Assembly: GCF_030450125.1 (NCBI RefSeq)
Contig: NZ_CP123923.1
Span: 4,216,001 to 4,280,000 of the forward strand
DNA from: Streptomyces sp. WP-1
GTDB lineage: Bacteria; Actinomycetota; Actinomycetes; Streptomycetales; Streptomycetaceae
Direction of reading: 5' to 3'
DNA length: 64,000 bases
Shown piece after piece: positions 1 through 8,815 of this stretch; the first letter of the stretch is position 1; each line of letters begins with the position of its first letter. A model generated the notes under the pieces. It worked only from the letters and a program-made list of their open reading frames with translations, was not told the DNA's origin and made no database searches. A program made the position numbers and the translations under genes.

Positions 1-210
1 GAACGACCGGCCCTTGCGCGGCGCCGGAACCACGGGCGCGGCACCGACGGCGAGGGCACCGGTCTCGGGGCCGCCGCCCTCCGGGACCCACAACTGCCAG
101 CCCTCCGGAGCGGCCGGCCACGCCGGATCGGGCCGCCAGTCCGCCGGCGGCGTCCACCCCACGGGCGGCACGGGCCAGCCCGGCGGCGGATTGAAGCGAT
201 AAGCGCTCAT
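1..210 (-). CDS. Pro/Trp-rich hypothetical protein, N-terminal fragment
   Basis: The reading frame begins at an ATG on the minus strand and runs off the left edge, so only 70 residues are visible. They begin MSAYRFNPPPGWPVPPVGW and hold several P-x-G-W / P-x-x-W units (GWPVPP, GWTPPADW, PAWPAAPEGW). This is the N-terminal Trp/Pro pattern common on Streptomyces membrane or DUF2510-like proteins. No stop occurs in the visible part. The function cannot be told because the main domain lies outside the window. The long frame-open start and its position upstream of tRNA-Ser/dnaX support a real gene. Confidence 0.7.
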   Translation of the reverse strand, partial: MSAYRFNPPPGWPVPPVGWTPPADWRPDPAWPAAPEGWQLWVPEGGGPETGALAVGAAPVVPAPRKGRSF

Positions 211-325
211 TCCCCCCCCGTGAAATGCGCAGAGCGCGATTCTCCGGGCGAGCGGCGACCGGGGCGCCCACCTGCCCCGCCTTGTGACCTTCTTGTGATC
301 GCGCACGGGCAGGCAGACACACAAC

Positions 326-359
326 GCCGAAGGGCCCCTGTTTCCAGGGGCCCTTCGGC
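326..359 (-). terminator. Terminator hairpin downstream of tRNA-Ser
   Basis: A perfect 15-bp stem (GCCGAAGGGCCCCTG with its complement) surrounds a 4-nt loop just past the 3' end of the tRNA-Ser gene. No long U tract follows, as is usual in Streptomyces. Confidence 0.7.
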
Positions 360-378
360 ATCGTGCCCGGTGAGGCAC

Positions 379-466
379 TGGCGGAGGATACGAGATTCGA
401 ACTCGTGAGGGGTTGCCCCCAACACGCTTTCCAAGCGTGCGCCCTAGGCCTCTAGGCGAATCCTCC
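379..466 (-). tRNA. tRNA-Ser (GGA)
   Basis: The minus strand reads GGAGGATTCGCCTAGAGG at the 5' end, has a long variable arm (class II), anticodon GGA within CTTGGAAAG, and a 3' acceptor strand TATCCTCC followed by G and an encoded CCA. The length of 88 nt including CCA fits serine. It lies upstream of the SRP RNA and dnaX, on the opposite strand. Confidence 0.93.
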
Positions 467-542
467 GGTCGGAACATTACATGACCGAGGAGGGTGCTCG
501 CGAACTCGTTCCCGCAGGCCCGGATCGGGTACTCTCTGCGTA

Positions 543-628
543 GCCCCTCACGCGGCGCTATCTGACTGAACTCCCCCAGGGCCGGAAGGCAGCAAGGGTA
601 GGTCGGCTCTGGCGGGTGCGTGGGGGGC
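543..628 (+). ncRNA. ffs: Signal recognition particle RNA (small bacterial 4.5S type)
   Basis: The apical domain shows the diagnostic GGCCGGAAGGCAGCAAGGGTAG, containing the GGAA tetraloop and the asymmetric loop that binds Ffh. The ends GCCCCTCACGC and GCGTGGGGGGC are complementary and close the long hairpin. A small SRP RNA next to tRNA-Ser and dnaX is the usual actinobacterial setting. It would work with Ffh and FtsY in co-translational targeting. The exact 5' and 3' ends are estimated from the terminal pairing. Confidence 0.88.
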
Positions 629-690
629 GTCTGCGTTGGCGGGGGCTTCGGCGGGACCGGTTGTCAGCGGTCGCCTATAACCTCGTAAGC

Positions 691-3030
691 GTGTCGTCTC
701 TCGCGCTGTACCGCCGCTACCGTCCCGAGACCTTTGCCGAGGTCATCGGGCAGGAGCATGTCACCGACCCGCTGCAGCAGGCGCTGCGCAACAACCGGGT
801 CAATCACGCGTACCTGTTCAGCGGGCCGCGTGGCTGCGGGAAGACCACCAGCGCGCGCATCCTCGCCCGCTGCCTCAACTGCGAGCAGGGCCCCACACCG
901 ACCCCGTGCGGCGAGTGCCAGTCCTGTCAGGACCTCGCGCGCAACGGACCGGGTTCGATCGACGTCATCGAGATCGACGCCGCCTCCCACGGTGGCGTGG
1001 ACGACGCCCGTGAACTGCGCGAGAAGGCCTTCTTCGGCCCCGCGGGCAGCCGGTACAAGATCTACATCATCGACGAGGCCCACATGGTCACGTCGGCCGG
1101 CTTCAACGCCCTGCTGAAGGTCGTCGAGGAGCCGCCCGAGCACCTCAAGTTCATCTTCGCCACGACCGAGCCCGAGAAGGTCATCGGCACCATCCGCTCG
1201 CGGACCCACCACTACCCGTTCCGGCTGGTGCCGCCCGGCACCCTGCGGGACTACCTCGGCGAGGTGTGCCAGAAGGAGGACATCCCCGTCGAGGACGGCG
1301 TGCTCCCCCTCGTGGTGCGCGCGGGCGCCGGATCCGTCCGTGACTCCATGTCCGTCATGGACCAGCTCCTCGCCGGCGCGGGCGCGGACGGCGTGACGTA
1401 CACCATGGCCACCGCCCTCCTCGGCTACACCGACGGCTCCCTCCTCGACTCCGTCGTCGAGGCCTTCGCCACCGGCGACGGCGCGGCCGCCTTCGAGGTC
1501 GTCGACCACATCATCGAGGGCGGCAACGACCCGCGCCGCTTCGTCGCCGACCTGCTCGAACGCCTCCGTGACCTGGTGATCCTCGCCGCCGTGCCGGACG
1601 CCGCCGACAAGGGGCTCATCGACGCCCCCGCCGACGTCCTGGAGCGCATGCAGGCGCAGGCGTCCACCTTCGGGGCGGCCGAGCTGAGCCGCGCCGCCGA
1701 CCTCGTCAACGAGGGCCTCACCGAGATGCGCGGCGCCACCTCGCCCCGCCTCCAGCTCGAACTCATCTGCGCCCGCGTCCTGCTCCCCGCCGCCTACGGC
1801 GACGAGCGCTCCCTCATGGCCCGCCTCGACCGCATCGAGCGCGGCGTCAACTTCAGCACGGGCGCCGGTGCCCCCGCCATGGGCTACGTCCCCGGTCCGG
1901 AGGCCCACGGCGGCGCCCCGGCCCCGACGGTCCCGCCCGGCGGTGGCCCGGCGGCGGCACGGGCCGCGGTGCGGGGAGTGCCGGGCGGAGCGGTTCCCGG
2001 TTCCGGTCCGGGAGCCGGTGGTGCGTCCGGTGCTCCCGACTCCGGCGCGGCCCCGGCTGCCCCCGCACCCACGCCTGCCCCCGCACCCACGCCTGCCCCC
2101 GCTCCCACGCCTGCCCCCGCTCCCGCGCCTGCTCCGGAGCCCGCCGCTCCGGTGGCGCCCGCCCCCGCTCCCGCCGAGCAGCCGGCCCCGGCCGCTCAGG
2201 CTGCTCCCCCCTCCGCCGCGCCGGGTGCCTGGCCCACGGCCGCTCCCGCCGGTGGGGGACGGCGCCCCGGTGGCTGGCCCACGGCCGCCGCGCCCGGCGC
2301 TCCGCAGCAGCAGGCCCCGGCGGCCGCCCCCCGGACGCCGGCCCAGCCCGCCCCTGCCGCCCCCGCGCCCTCGGCCCCCCAGCCCCCCGCGGCTGCCCCC
2401 GCCGGTGGTCTCGACCCCCGCATGCTCTGGCCGAACATCCTGGAGGCCGTCAAGAACCGCCGGCGCTTCACCTGGATCCTGCTCAGCCAGAACGCCCAGG
2501 TCACCGGCTTCGACGGCACCACCCTCCAGCTCGGCTTCGTGAACGCCGGGGCCCGTGACAACTTCGCGAGCAGCGGCAGCGAGGACGTGCTGCGGGCCGC
2601 GCTGGCCGAGCAGTTCAACGTGCAGTGGAAGATCGAGTCGCTGATCGACCCGTCCGGCGGTGGCTCCGCGCCCCCGGCCCCGGGCGGCGGCTCCGCCGGC
2701 TTCGGCGGTGGCCCGGGTGCCCCCGGCGGAGGTTACGGCGGTGGCGGCGCGCCCACCGGCAGCGGCTACGGCTCCGCGCCCGCGCCCCGCCCGAGCGCCC
2801 CCTCCCAGCCCGCCCCGCAGCCCTCCGCCCCCGCACCGGGCGGCTCCGCCTCACCGGCATCCGGCCCGGCGACCCCTCGCCCCGCCGCCCCCGAGCCGCC
2901 CCCCGTCTCCATCGAGGACGACATCCCCGAGGACGACGACCCCGACCTGGACGAGTCCGCCCTCTCCGGCCACGACCTGATCATGCGCGAACTGGGCGCC
3001 ACGGTGGTGGAGGAATTCACCAACGAGTGA
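691..3030 (+). CDS. dnaX: DNA polymerase III subunits gamma and tau
   Basis: This is the clamp-loader ATPase that opens the beta clamp and, as tau, links polymerase cores. Starting at GTG 691 (MSSLALYRRYRPETF) gives 779 residues. Visible are Walker A GPRGCGKTT at about 45-53, four zinc-binding cysteines at about 64, 73, 76 and 79, a DEAH box near 127, and the sensor-1 stretch FIFATTEP. A Pro/Ala-rich linker with PAPTPAP repeats runs from about residue 400 to 600 and again after residue 670. Between them lies a folded module (RMLWPNILEAVKNRRR). The open frame extends upstream to 616, but that would overlap the SRP RNA, and family members begin at the SSLALYRRYRP position. No clear A-rich slippage site for making gamma is seen. 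Confidence 0.95.
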   Translation: MSSLALYRRYRPETFAEVIGQEHVTDPLQQALRNNRVNHAYLFSGPRGCGKTTSARILARCLNCEQGPTPTPCGECQSCQDLARNGPGSIDVIEIDAASHGGVDDARELREKAFFGPAGSRYKIYIIDEAHMVTSAGFNALLKVVEEPPEHLKFIFATTEPEKVIGTIRSRTHHYPFRLVPPGTLRDYLGEVCQKEDIPVEDGVLPLVVRAGAGSVRDSMSVMDQLLAGAGADGVTYTMATALLGYTDGSLLDSVVEAFATGDGAAAFEVVDHIIEGGNDPRRFVADLLERLRDLVILAAVPDAADKGLIDAPADVLERMQAQASTFGAAELSRAADLVNEGLTEMRGATSPRLQLELICARVLLPAAYGDERSLMARLDRIERGVNFSTGAGAPAMGYVPGPEAHGGAPAPTVPPGGGPAAARAAVRGVPGGAVPGSGPGAGGASGAPDSGAAPAAPAPTPAPAPTPAPAPTPAPAPAPAPEPAAPVAPAPAPAEQPAPAAQAAPPSAAPGAWPTAAPAGGGRRPGGWPTAAAPGAPQQQAPAAAPRTPAQPAPAAPAPSAPQPPAAAPAGGLDPRMLWPNILEAVKNRRRFTWILLSQNAQVTGFDGTTLQLGFVNAGARDNFASSGSEDVLRAALAEQFNVQWKIESLIDPSGGGSAPPAPGGGSAGFGGGPGAPGGGYGGGGAPTGSGYGSAPAPRPSAPSQPAPQPSAPAPGGSASPASGPATPRPAAPEPPPVSIEDDIPEDDDPDLDESALSGHDLIMRELGATVVEEFTNE

Positions 3031-3050
3031 CCGAGTACGGGGGGACGTCC

Positions 3051-3345
3051 CCTCGAAGCCGACGCCCCCGCCAACTCCCCGGGGGCGCGGGGAACTGCGC
3101 GCTCAGCCACGACGCCCCGCTCCCGACGACGGACCCGGGCCACCAGTCACGGCAGCCCCCGGCACTCCTCGAAGCCGACGCTCCCGCCAACCTCCTGGGG
3201 GCGCGGGGAACTGCGCGCTCAGCCACGACGCCCCGCTCCCGACGACGAACCCGGGCCACCAGTCACGGCAGCCCCCGGCACTCCTCGAAGCCGACGCTCC
3301 CGCCAACCCCCCAGGGGCGCGGGGAACTGCGCGGCCAGCCACCGC
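3051..3345. repeat. 116-bp tandem repeat, about 2.5 copies
   Basis: The motif CCTCGAAGCCGACG starts at 3051, 3167 and 3283, an exact 116-bp period twice. Copies one and two match almost throughout; the third decays after about 60 bp. Each unit holds GGGGCGCGGGGAACTGCGCG followed by CAGCCAC, a sequence I recognise as common between Streptomyces genes. The block fills most of the 3031-3464 gap between dnaX and purD, and no credible gene lies there. Confidence 0.9.
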
Positions 3346-3452
3346 GGACCCGCACCCGAACACGGACCCCTGCCCCCCGGGGCCGCACACTCACCGCCCC
3401 CTTGTAGGAACGTACCGCTTCCCCACCCCCCAGACTTCGGCAACCTTGCCAT

Positions 3453-3465
3453 TAGGCTGACCCCG
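3453..3465 (+). promoter_or_regulatory. Likely -10 element of a leaderless purD promoter
   Basis: TAGGCT at 3453-3458 sits 6 bp before the purD GTG, so transcription would start at or next to the start codon. No Shine-Dalgarno sequence precedes the GTG. The -35 region is not convincing. Confidence 0.4.
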
Positions 3466-4721
3466 TGAACGTCCTCGTCATCGGCAGCGGCGCCCGCGAA
3501 CACGCCCTGTGCCGCTCCCTGTCCCTCGATCCCGACGTCACCGCGCTGCACTGCGCCCCCGGCAACGCCGGCATCGCCGAGGTCGCCGAGCTGCACCAGG
3601 TCGACGCGCTCGACGGTGCCGCGGTGACCGCGCTGGCGCAGCGGCTCGGTGCCGAGCTGGTCGTCGTCGGCCCGGAGGCCCCCCTGGTCGCCGGTGTCGC
3701 CGACGCCGTGCGCGCCGCCGGCATCCCGGTGTTCGGCCCGTCCGGCGAGGCCGCCCGCCTGGAGGGCTCCAAGGCGTTCGCCAAGGACGTCATGGCCGCG
3801 GCCGGGGTGCCGACCGCCCGCTCGTACGTCTGCACCACCGCCGAGGAGGTCGCCGAGGCCCTCGACGCCTTCGGTGCCCCCTATGTCGTCAAGGACGACG
3901 GACTCGCCGCCGGCAAGGGCGTCGTCGTCACCTCCGACCTGGACGCCGCCACTGCGCACGCCGCCGCCTGCGAGCGCGTGGTGATCGAGGAGTTCCTCGA
4001 CGGCCCCGAGGTGTCCCTGTTCGCCGTCACCGACGGCGAGACCGTCGTACCGCTCCAGCCCGCCCAGGACTTCAAGCGCGCCCTGGACGGCGACGAGGGT
4101 CCCAACACCGGTGGCATGGGCGCCTATTCGCCGCTGCCGTGGGCCGACCCGAAGCTGGTCGACGAGGTGCTGCACACGGTGCTCCAGCCGACCGTGGACG
4201 AACTGCGCCGCCGCGGCGCGCCGTTCTCCGGGCTGCTCTACGCCGGTCTGGCGATCACCGGCCGGGGCGTGCGGGTCATCGAGTTCAACGCCCGTTTCGG
4301 CGACCCCGAGACCCAGGTCGTGCTGGCCCGGCTGCGGACCCCGCTGGCCGGGCTGCTGATGGCCGCCGCCACCGGCAACCTCGCCGACCTGCCGCCGCTG
4401 CGCTGGAGCGAGGACGCGGCCGTCACCGTCGTCGTCGCCTCGCACAACTACCCCGGCACCCCGCGCACCGGCGACCCGATCACCGGTCTGGCCGAGGTGG
4501 CCGCCGAGGACGCCCCGGACGCCTATGTGCTGCACGCGGGCACCCGGCAGGACGGCGACGCGGTCGTCAGCGCGGGCGGCCGCGTGCTGTCCGTCACCGC
4601 CACCGGCAAGGACCTGACCGAGGCGCGCGAGCGGGCGTACCGGGCGGTGGGCCGGATCGGGCTCGACGGCGGGCAGCACCGTACGGACATCGCGGCGAAG
4701 GCCGCCGCCGAGGCGCTCTGA
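3465..4721 (+). CDS. purD: Phosphoribosylamine-glycine ligase (GAR synthetase)
   Basis: Catalyses step 2 of purine synthesis: ATP-dependent joining of glycine to 5-phosphoribosylamine. The 418 residues are full length for PurD. The N-terminus [15 protein letters not shown] is the signature start. An ATP-grasp fold follows ([16 protein letters not shown], then [16 protein letters not shown]), with [12 protein letters not shown] near residue 210 and the metal-binding ARFGDPETQ near 275. The GTG start at 3465 has no ribosome-binding site but a -10-like hexamer close by, suggesting a leaderless transcript. It stands alone, ending in a strong hairpin, rather than in an operon with other pur genes. 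Confidence 0.97.
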   Translation: MNVLVIGSGAREHALCRSLSLDPDVTALHCAPGNAGIAEVAELHQVDALDGAAVTALAQRLGAELVVVGPEAPLVAGVADAVRAAGIPVFGPSGEAARLEGSKAFAKDVMAAAGVPTARSYVCTTAEEVAEALDAFGAPYVVKDDGLAAGKGVVVTSDLDAATAHAAACERVVIEEFLDGPEVSLFAVTDGETVVPLQPAQDFKRALDGDEGPNTGGMGAYSPLPWADPKLVDEVLHTVLQPTVDELRRRGAPFSGLLYAGLAITGRGVRVIEFNARFGDPETQVVLARLRTPLAGLLMAAATGNLADLPPLRWSEDAAVTVVVASHNYPGTPRTGDPITGLAEVAAEDAPDAYVLHAGTRQDGDAVVSAGGRVLSVTATGKDLTEARERAYRAVGRIGLDGGQHRTDIAAKAAAEAL

Positions 4722-4761
4722 GCGCCCTCCCGACGCCTCCCAGCTCCCGTTTCACCCACAC

Positions 4762-4788
4762 AGGCCCCGGATCCGCAATCCGGGGCCT
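4762..4788 (+). terminator. Terminator hairpin after purD
   Basis: AGGCCCCGGAT pairs perfectly with ATCCGGGGCCT around a 5-nt loop, followed by GATCTTTGCTTT. Confidence 0.85.
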
Positions 4789-4900
4789 GATCTTTGCTTT
4801 CTGTCACCCAGCTCTGACCAAAGCCATTCCATCGAGTGAGCAATCGCCCATCCGGCTGACGTGGGCCGGGGTCGCAACTAGGGTGCCGCGCAAGCGTTCC

Positions 4901-4970
4901 CGCACTTGGCACACCGGCATTGCGCGGTTGGCTCATCGGCCCCGCGCACTTGGCCCACCGGCATTGCGTT
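4901..4970. repeat. Three 22-bp repeats upstream of the M48-like gene
   Basis: The 24-mer CGCACTTGGC[A/C]CACCGGCATTGCG occurs at 4901-4924 and 4945-4968, 44 bp apart. A degenerate copy, GTTGGCTCATCGGCC, lies midway at about 4927. This makes three units on a 22-bp period, or about two helical turns. The array ends about 80 bp before the GTG at 5052, where an operator or promoter would be expected. The rest of the 4722-5051 gap holds only the purD terminator. Confidence 0.75.
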
Positions 4971-5051
4971 GTCAGTGACGGGTGCCACAGTGGGGGAGTG
5001 AGCAGCACCAGGACAGCACGGCATCGACAGGGGAGGGGGTGAGGTCGGCAC

Positions 5052-7025
5052 GTGACCGGAATCGGTGTGGAAGCGGGCGCGCAGGCCGCGCGTTCCCGGG
5101 CCCTCGCGGTGTTGCGGGTCCGGGGCCGGGCCCTCGGCGTGGCCGTGCTGCCCGCGGCGGCCGAGGTGATCCTGCTGGCCGGCGCGGCCACGGGCCACCT
5201 GGTCGGCCCCGGCTGGGACACCGCCCGCTGGATCGTGGGCGCCCTCGCGGTCCTCGTCCTGCTGGCCACCGCCGGCATCGCCCTGGTCGTCGGCCGGGCC
5301 CGCCCCGCCATGACGCCCACGGTGCCGGTCACGGAGGAGTCCGCCCCCGACCTGTACCGGATGGTGCGCGACCTCGCCGAGCGGCTGGAGGTCCCGGCGC
5401 CCTCCGCCATAGCCCTGACCCCGGACTGCGACAGCTGGCTGGAGGACCGTACGCACGCGGCGCACGGCCCGCCCGCCCGGCCCGCTCCCGGCGAGGCGGA
5501 CATATCCGGTGAGGGGCGCCGCCTCCGCCGGGTCCCCGTGGCGCCGGTCCTCGTCATCGGCTCCCCGTTCCTGTGGTGGATGCGGGTCGGCGAGCTGCGC
5601 GCCGTCATCGCCCCGGTCGTCGCCGGTACGGGCCCCTCGGCGCAGCCCGACATAGCCGCCGCCCGGCGCTTCCTGCGCGGCCTGGACGCCGCCCTGGCCG
5701 TGGCCGCCACCCCGCGCCGGGGACCGCTGGCCCGCGGCGCGTGCGCGGTCCTCGGCCGGGTGACCCGGCTGCTGCTGGGCGCCTGCCGTGAGCACGCCGC
5801 GCAGATGGAGCGTGGGGTCGCCGCGGCGGCCGCCGAGCGGGCGCGGACGGTGGACTACGGGCTGCGGATCGTCGCCCAGGAGCAGGTCGGGCTCGCGTAC
5901 GCGGGCTGGGACCGGCTGCTGACCCGGGTGGCGCTGCCCGCCTGGCGGATGGGCCGCTGGCCGTCCCGGCTGGACGCGGGTGTGGTGGCCGCGCTCACCG
6001 AGCTGTCCCGGCGCGACCGGCTGGCCGAGGGCTTCACCTCCCGCCTCGGCGAGCGGCCCGCCTGCGATCTGCTGGAGGAGCCGGGAAGCGTGGACGAGGC
6101 CACCTCGCTGCTCGCCGCGCGCCTCTTCCACGGCGGCCCCGCCGGACCCCGCGCCGACTGGGCGCCGGTGGACTGGCAGTCGTACCCGGAGGAGGTCGTG
6201 GACCGCACCTGGCGCGCCGACGCGGCCCGGCTGCACCGCGTCCTGGACTCCCTCGGCACCCGCCCCGCCCGGCACACCGGAGCCCCCACCCTGGCCCGGG
6301 TCCTGGACCACCTCACCGAGCCGACGGACCCGCCCACCGAGCCGACGGACCCGGCCACCGAACCGACGGACCCGCCCACCGAGCCGACGGACCCGGCCAC
6401 GGAACCGAGGGACCCGGCCACCGAGCCCACGGGTACCCCGACCGAGCCCACGGACCCCGCGACCGAGCCCGCGCTCACCCCCACCGAGCCCGCGAACCCC
6501 GCCCGACCAGCGGCCCCCGTGCCCGGCGCCACCCCCGCCCCCGCCGACACGGACGCCTTCCCGGGTCCCACGACGGCCGACGGGGACATCGGGGACGACG
6601 GGGACGACGGGGACGACGACCCCGGCACCGAACGCAGCGCCCTCCTCGCCGCCGGCCTCAGCGCCGAGGTCGCCCGGGAGGAGAGCGCCGTGCCGCACGG
6701 CGCCACCGCCGCCGGACAGAGCCCGCCCAGCACCCTCTGGGACTGCGGCGCGCTGCCCCTCGTCCCCCTCCAGCCCCCGCGTACCGCCCGCGAACTGCTG
6801 ACCGATCACGTCACGGCGATGGTGTGCTGCGCCGCCGTCGACACGGCGGGCGCGGTCCCGGCCCTGGACTGGCTGGACGGCCCGTCCCTGCTGCTGCACG
6901 GCGAGCGGGCGGCCGACCTGACCCCCCGGGTGCTGAGCCTGATCGAGGAGGGCGACCCGGGCCCGCTGCGCGACTGGCTGGCCGCCGCGGGGATACGCCC
7001 CGAGAAGCCGATACGCCTCGTCTGA
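5052..7025 (+). CDS. Membrane protein resembling M48 peptidases but lacking HExxH
   Basis: 657 residues. Two hydrophobic segments lie at about 32-52 and 60-82, followed by VPVTEESAPDLYRMVRDLAE, which matches the linker that follows the membrane part in Streptomyces M48 (HtpX-like) proteins. At about 167-195 the segment VLVIGSPFLWWMRVGELRAV corresponds to the helix that normally leads into HELGH, but here reads IAPVVAGTG, so the zinc-binding His-Glu-x-x-His is gone. From about residue 420 a run of PTEP / TDP(A/P) units is coded by an 18-bp tandem repeat, and a weakly conserved C-terminal domain follows. GTG 5052 is preceded by GGGGAGGGGGTGAGG. Peptidase activity is unlikely. The M48 assignment rests on layout and short motifs, so it is moderate. 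Confidence 0.7.
   Translation: MTGIGVEAGAQAARSRALAVLRVRGRALGVAVLPAAAEVILLAGAATGHLVGPGWDTARWIVGALAVLVLLATAGIALVVGRARPAMTPTVPVTEESAPDLYRMVRDLAERLEVPAPSAIALTPDCDSWLEDRTHAAHGPPARPAPGEADISGEGRRLRRVPVAPVLVIGSPFLWWMRVGELRAVIAPVVAGTGPSAQPDIAAARRFLRGLDAALAVAATPRRGPLARGACAVLGRVTRLLLGACREHAAQMERGVAAAAAERARTVDYGLRIVAQEQVGLAYAGWDRLLTRVALPAWRMGRWPSRLDAGVVAALTELSRRDRLAEGFTSRLGERPACDLLEEPGSVDEATSLLAARLFHGGPAGPRADWAPVDWQSYPEEVVDRTWRADAARLHRVLDSLGTRPARHTGAPTLARVLDHLTEPTDPPTEPTDPATEPTDPPTEPTDPATEPRDPATEPTGTPTEPTDPATEPALTPTEPANPARPAAPVPGATPAPADTDAFPGPTTADGDIGDDGDDGDDDPGTERSALLAAGLSAEVAREESAVPHGATAAGQSPPSTLWDCGALPLVPLQPPRTARELLTDHVTAMVCCAAVDTAGAVPALDWLDGPSLLLHGERAADLTPRVLSLIEEGDPGPLRDWLAAAGIRPEKPIRLV
6315..6500 (+). 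repeat. 18-bp coding tandem repeat (PTEPTD units)
   Basis: Within the preceding gene, about ten degenerate 18-bp units based on GAGCCGACGGACCCG encode PTEPTDP(A/P) in a row. It is a low-complexity spacer, likely variable in length between strains. Confidence 0.85.
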
Positions 7026-7227
7026 CCGCCGGGGCACCCTCGCCCAACGGGAGCCTCGGCTTCCACTTAGGTTAATTCGCAACGAACAGTGACCGAGCCC
7101 GTGCGTCATGTGATGTGCTGGAGCCATCACGCACCTGGCAAAGGCATGCGACATACGACAGCAGGGCCGAGCACCGCGAGCACCGCCCACCCACAGGACG
7201 TCGGGGGGCTCGGGGAGGGGAGCGACC

Positions 7228-8724
7228 ATGGCCTCGGACCACATCCGCCGCTGGGAGTCCGGAGCGATCGCGCACGCCGTCACGGATCCCTTCGGCCTGG
7301 GCCCGGTGCCCTGGCTGCGCGGCAGCGAGACCTACTTCGACGACACCGGCCACGTCGTGCCCTGGTACGTCGACGCCGTGCCCCAGCAGCACACCCGGGG
7401 CGACGCGCGCATCCCCGCGCCGCGCACCTCCCCCGGCGGTCCCCGCTCGGCCGACGACGTGCACCGCCAGATCAAGGGCTTCACCGCCACCGGCGCGGTC
7501 GCGCCCGGCGAGGCGATCGACTTCCACATCACGGTCGACCCGCCGCAGGAGTTCTCGGTCGACATCTACCGGATCGGCCACTACGCGGGCGACGGCGCCG
7601 CCAAGATCACCACCAGCCCCCGGCTGTCCGGCATCGTGCAGTCCCCGCCGCTGACCGCCGACCGCACGGTCTCCTGCCACCACTGGTGGCAGTCCTGGCG
7701 CCTCCAGGTGCCCTCGCACTGGAGCGTCGGCGCCTATGTGGCCGTACTGACCACCGCCGACGGCTACCGCTCCCATGTGCCCTTCACGGTCCGCGACGAC
7801 CGCCCGGCCGATCTGCTCCTGCTGCTGCCCGACGTGACGTGGCAGGCGTACAACCTGTACCCGGAGGACGGGCACACCGGCGCCAGTCTCTACCACGCCT
7901 GGGACGAACAGGGCGCGCTGCTCGGCGAGGCGGACGCCGCGACCACGGTCTCCTTCGACCGGCCGTACGCGGGCGCGGGCCTGCCGCTGCACGTCGGGCA
8001 CGCCTACGACGTCATCCGCTGGGCCGAGCGCTACGGCTACGACCTCGCGTACGCCGACGCCCGCGATCTGCACGCCGGCCGGGTGGACCCCACCCGCTAC
8101 CGGGGCCTGATCTTCCCCGGGCACGACGAGTACTGGACGCTGCCCATGCGCCGCGCCGCCGAGCGGGCCCGCGACCACGGCACCTCGCTGGTGTTCCTCT
8201 CCGCCAACACCATGTACTGGCAGGTCGAGTTGGGGGCCTCGCCGTCCGGGACGCCGGACCGGCTGCTGACCTGCCGCAAACGCAAGGGCCCCGGCAAGCC
8301 GGTGCTGTGGCGGGAGATCGACCGCCCCGAACAGGAGCTGATCGGCATCCAGTACGCGGGCCGGGTCCCCGAACCGTGCCCGCTGATCGTGCGCAACGCC
8401 GGGCACTGGCTGTGGGAGTCGACCGGCGCGCACGAGGGCGACGAGATCCCGGGCCTGGTCGCGGGCGAGGCCGACCGGTACTTCCCGCGCACCGCGCTGC
8501 CCGCGCACGACGAGCGCATGCTGCTCGCGCACTCCCCCTACACCGACGCCGGCGGCGCCCTGCGCCACCAGGAGACCTCCCTGTACCGGGCCCCGTCCGG
8601 CGCCTGGGTGTTCGCCTCCGGCACCTTCGCCTGGTCCCCGGCCCTGGACCGCCCCGGCCATGTGGACCCCCGTATCCAGCGGGCCACGGCCAACCTCCTG
8701 GACCGCATCTGCAAACGCGACTGA
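7228..8724 (+). CDS. N,N-dimethylformamidase beta-subunit-like protein
   Basis: 498 residues, conserved in Streptomyces. An N-terminal beta-rich part (about 80-190, with DFHITVDPPQEFSVDIYRIG) is followed by a glutamine-amidotransferase-like fold (about 200-490) with DVTWQAYNLY, the GHDEYWTLPMR signature near 295, and LVFLSANTMYWQ. These are hallmarks of the C-terminal domain family of the large subunit of N,N-dimethylformamidase. The characterised enzyme splits DMF to dimethylamine and formate; whether this homologue does so is unknown, and no partner small subunit lies nearby. ATG 7228 follows GGGGAGGGGAGCGACC. No signal peptide is seen, so it is probably cytoplasmic. Confidence 0.8.
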   Translation: MASDHIRRWESGAIAHAVTDPFGLGPVPWLRGSETYFDDTGHVVPWYVDAVPQQHTRGDARIPAPRTSPGGPRSADDVHRQIKGFTATGAVAPGEAIDFHITVDPPQEFSVDIYRIGHYAGDGAAKITTSPRLSGIVQSPPLTADRTVSCHHWWQSWRLQVPSHWSVGAYVAVLTTADGYRSHVPFTVRDDRPADLLLLLPDVTWQAYNLYPEDGHTGASLYHAWDEQGALLGEADAATTVSFDRPYAGAGLPLHVGHAYDVIRWAERYGYDLAYADARDLHAGRVDPTRYRGLIFPGHDEYWTLPMRRAAERARDHGTSLVFLSANTMYWQVELGASPSGTPDRLLTCRKRKGPGKPVLWREIDRPEQELIGIQYAGRVPEPCPLIVRNAGHWLWESTGAHEGDEIPGLVAGEADRYFPRTALPAHDERMLLAHSPYTDAGGALRHQETSLYRAPSGAWVFASGTFAWSPALDRPGHVDPRIQRATANLLDRICKRD

Positions 8725-8815
8725 GCCGCCCCCGGCCCCGGGCGACCCCTGGCCGGAACCGGCCGCCCCCATGAGGGAGAATCGAGGCAGTTGGACAGAA
8801 CCACGGGGAGGAACC

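Noticed and set aside
616..690. Upstream start for dnaX at ATG 616
   Set aside because: It would overlap the SRP RNA 3' end, and family members begin at the GTG at 691.
664..1908. Long minus-strand frame opposite dnaX
   Set aside because: Its codon pattern mirrors dnaX, and the product is Gly/Ala/Val/Asp-rich with no motif. It is a GC-skew shadow of a certain gene.
3051..3345. CRISPR or IS at the 116-bp repeat
   Set aside because: The unit is repeated head to tail without unique spacers, terminal inverted repeats or a transposase.
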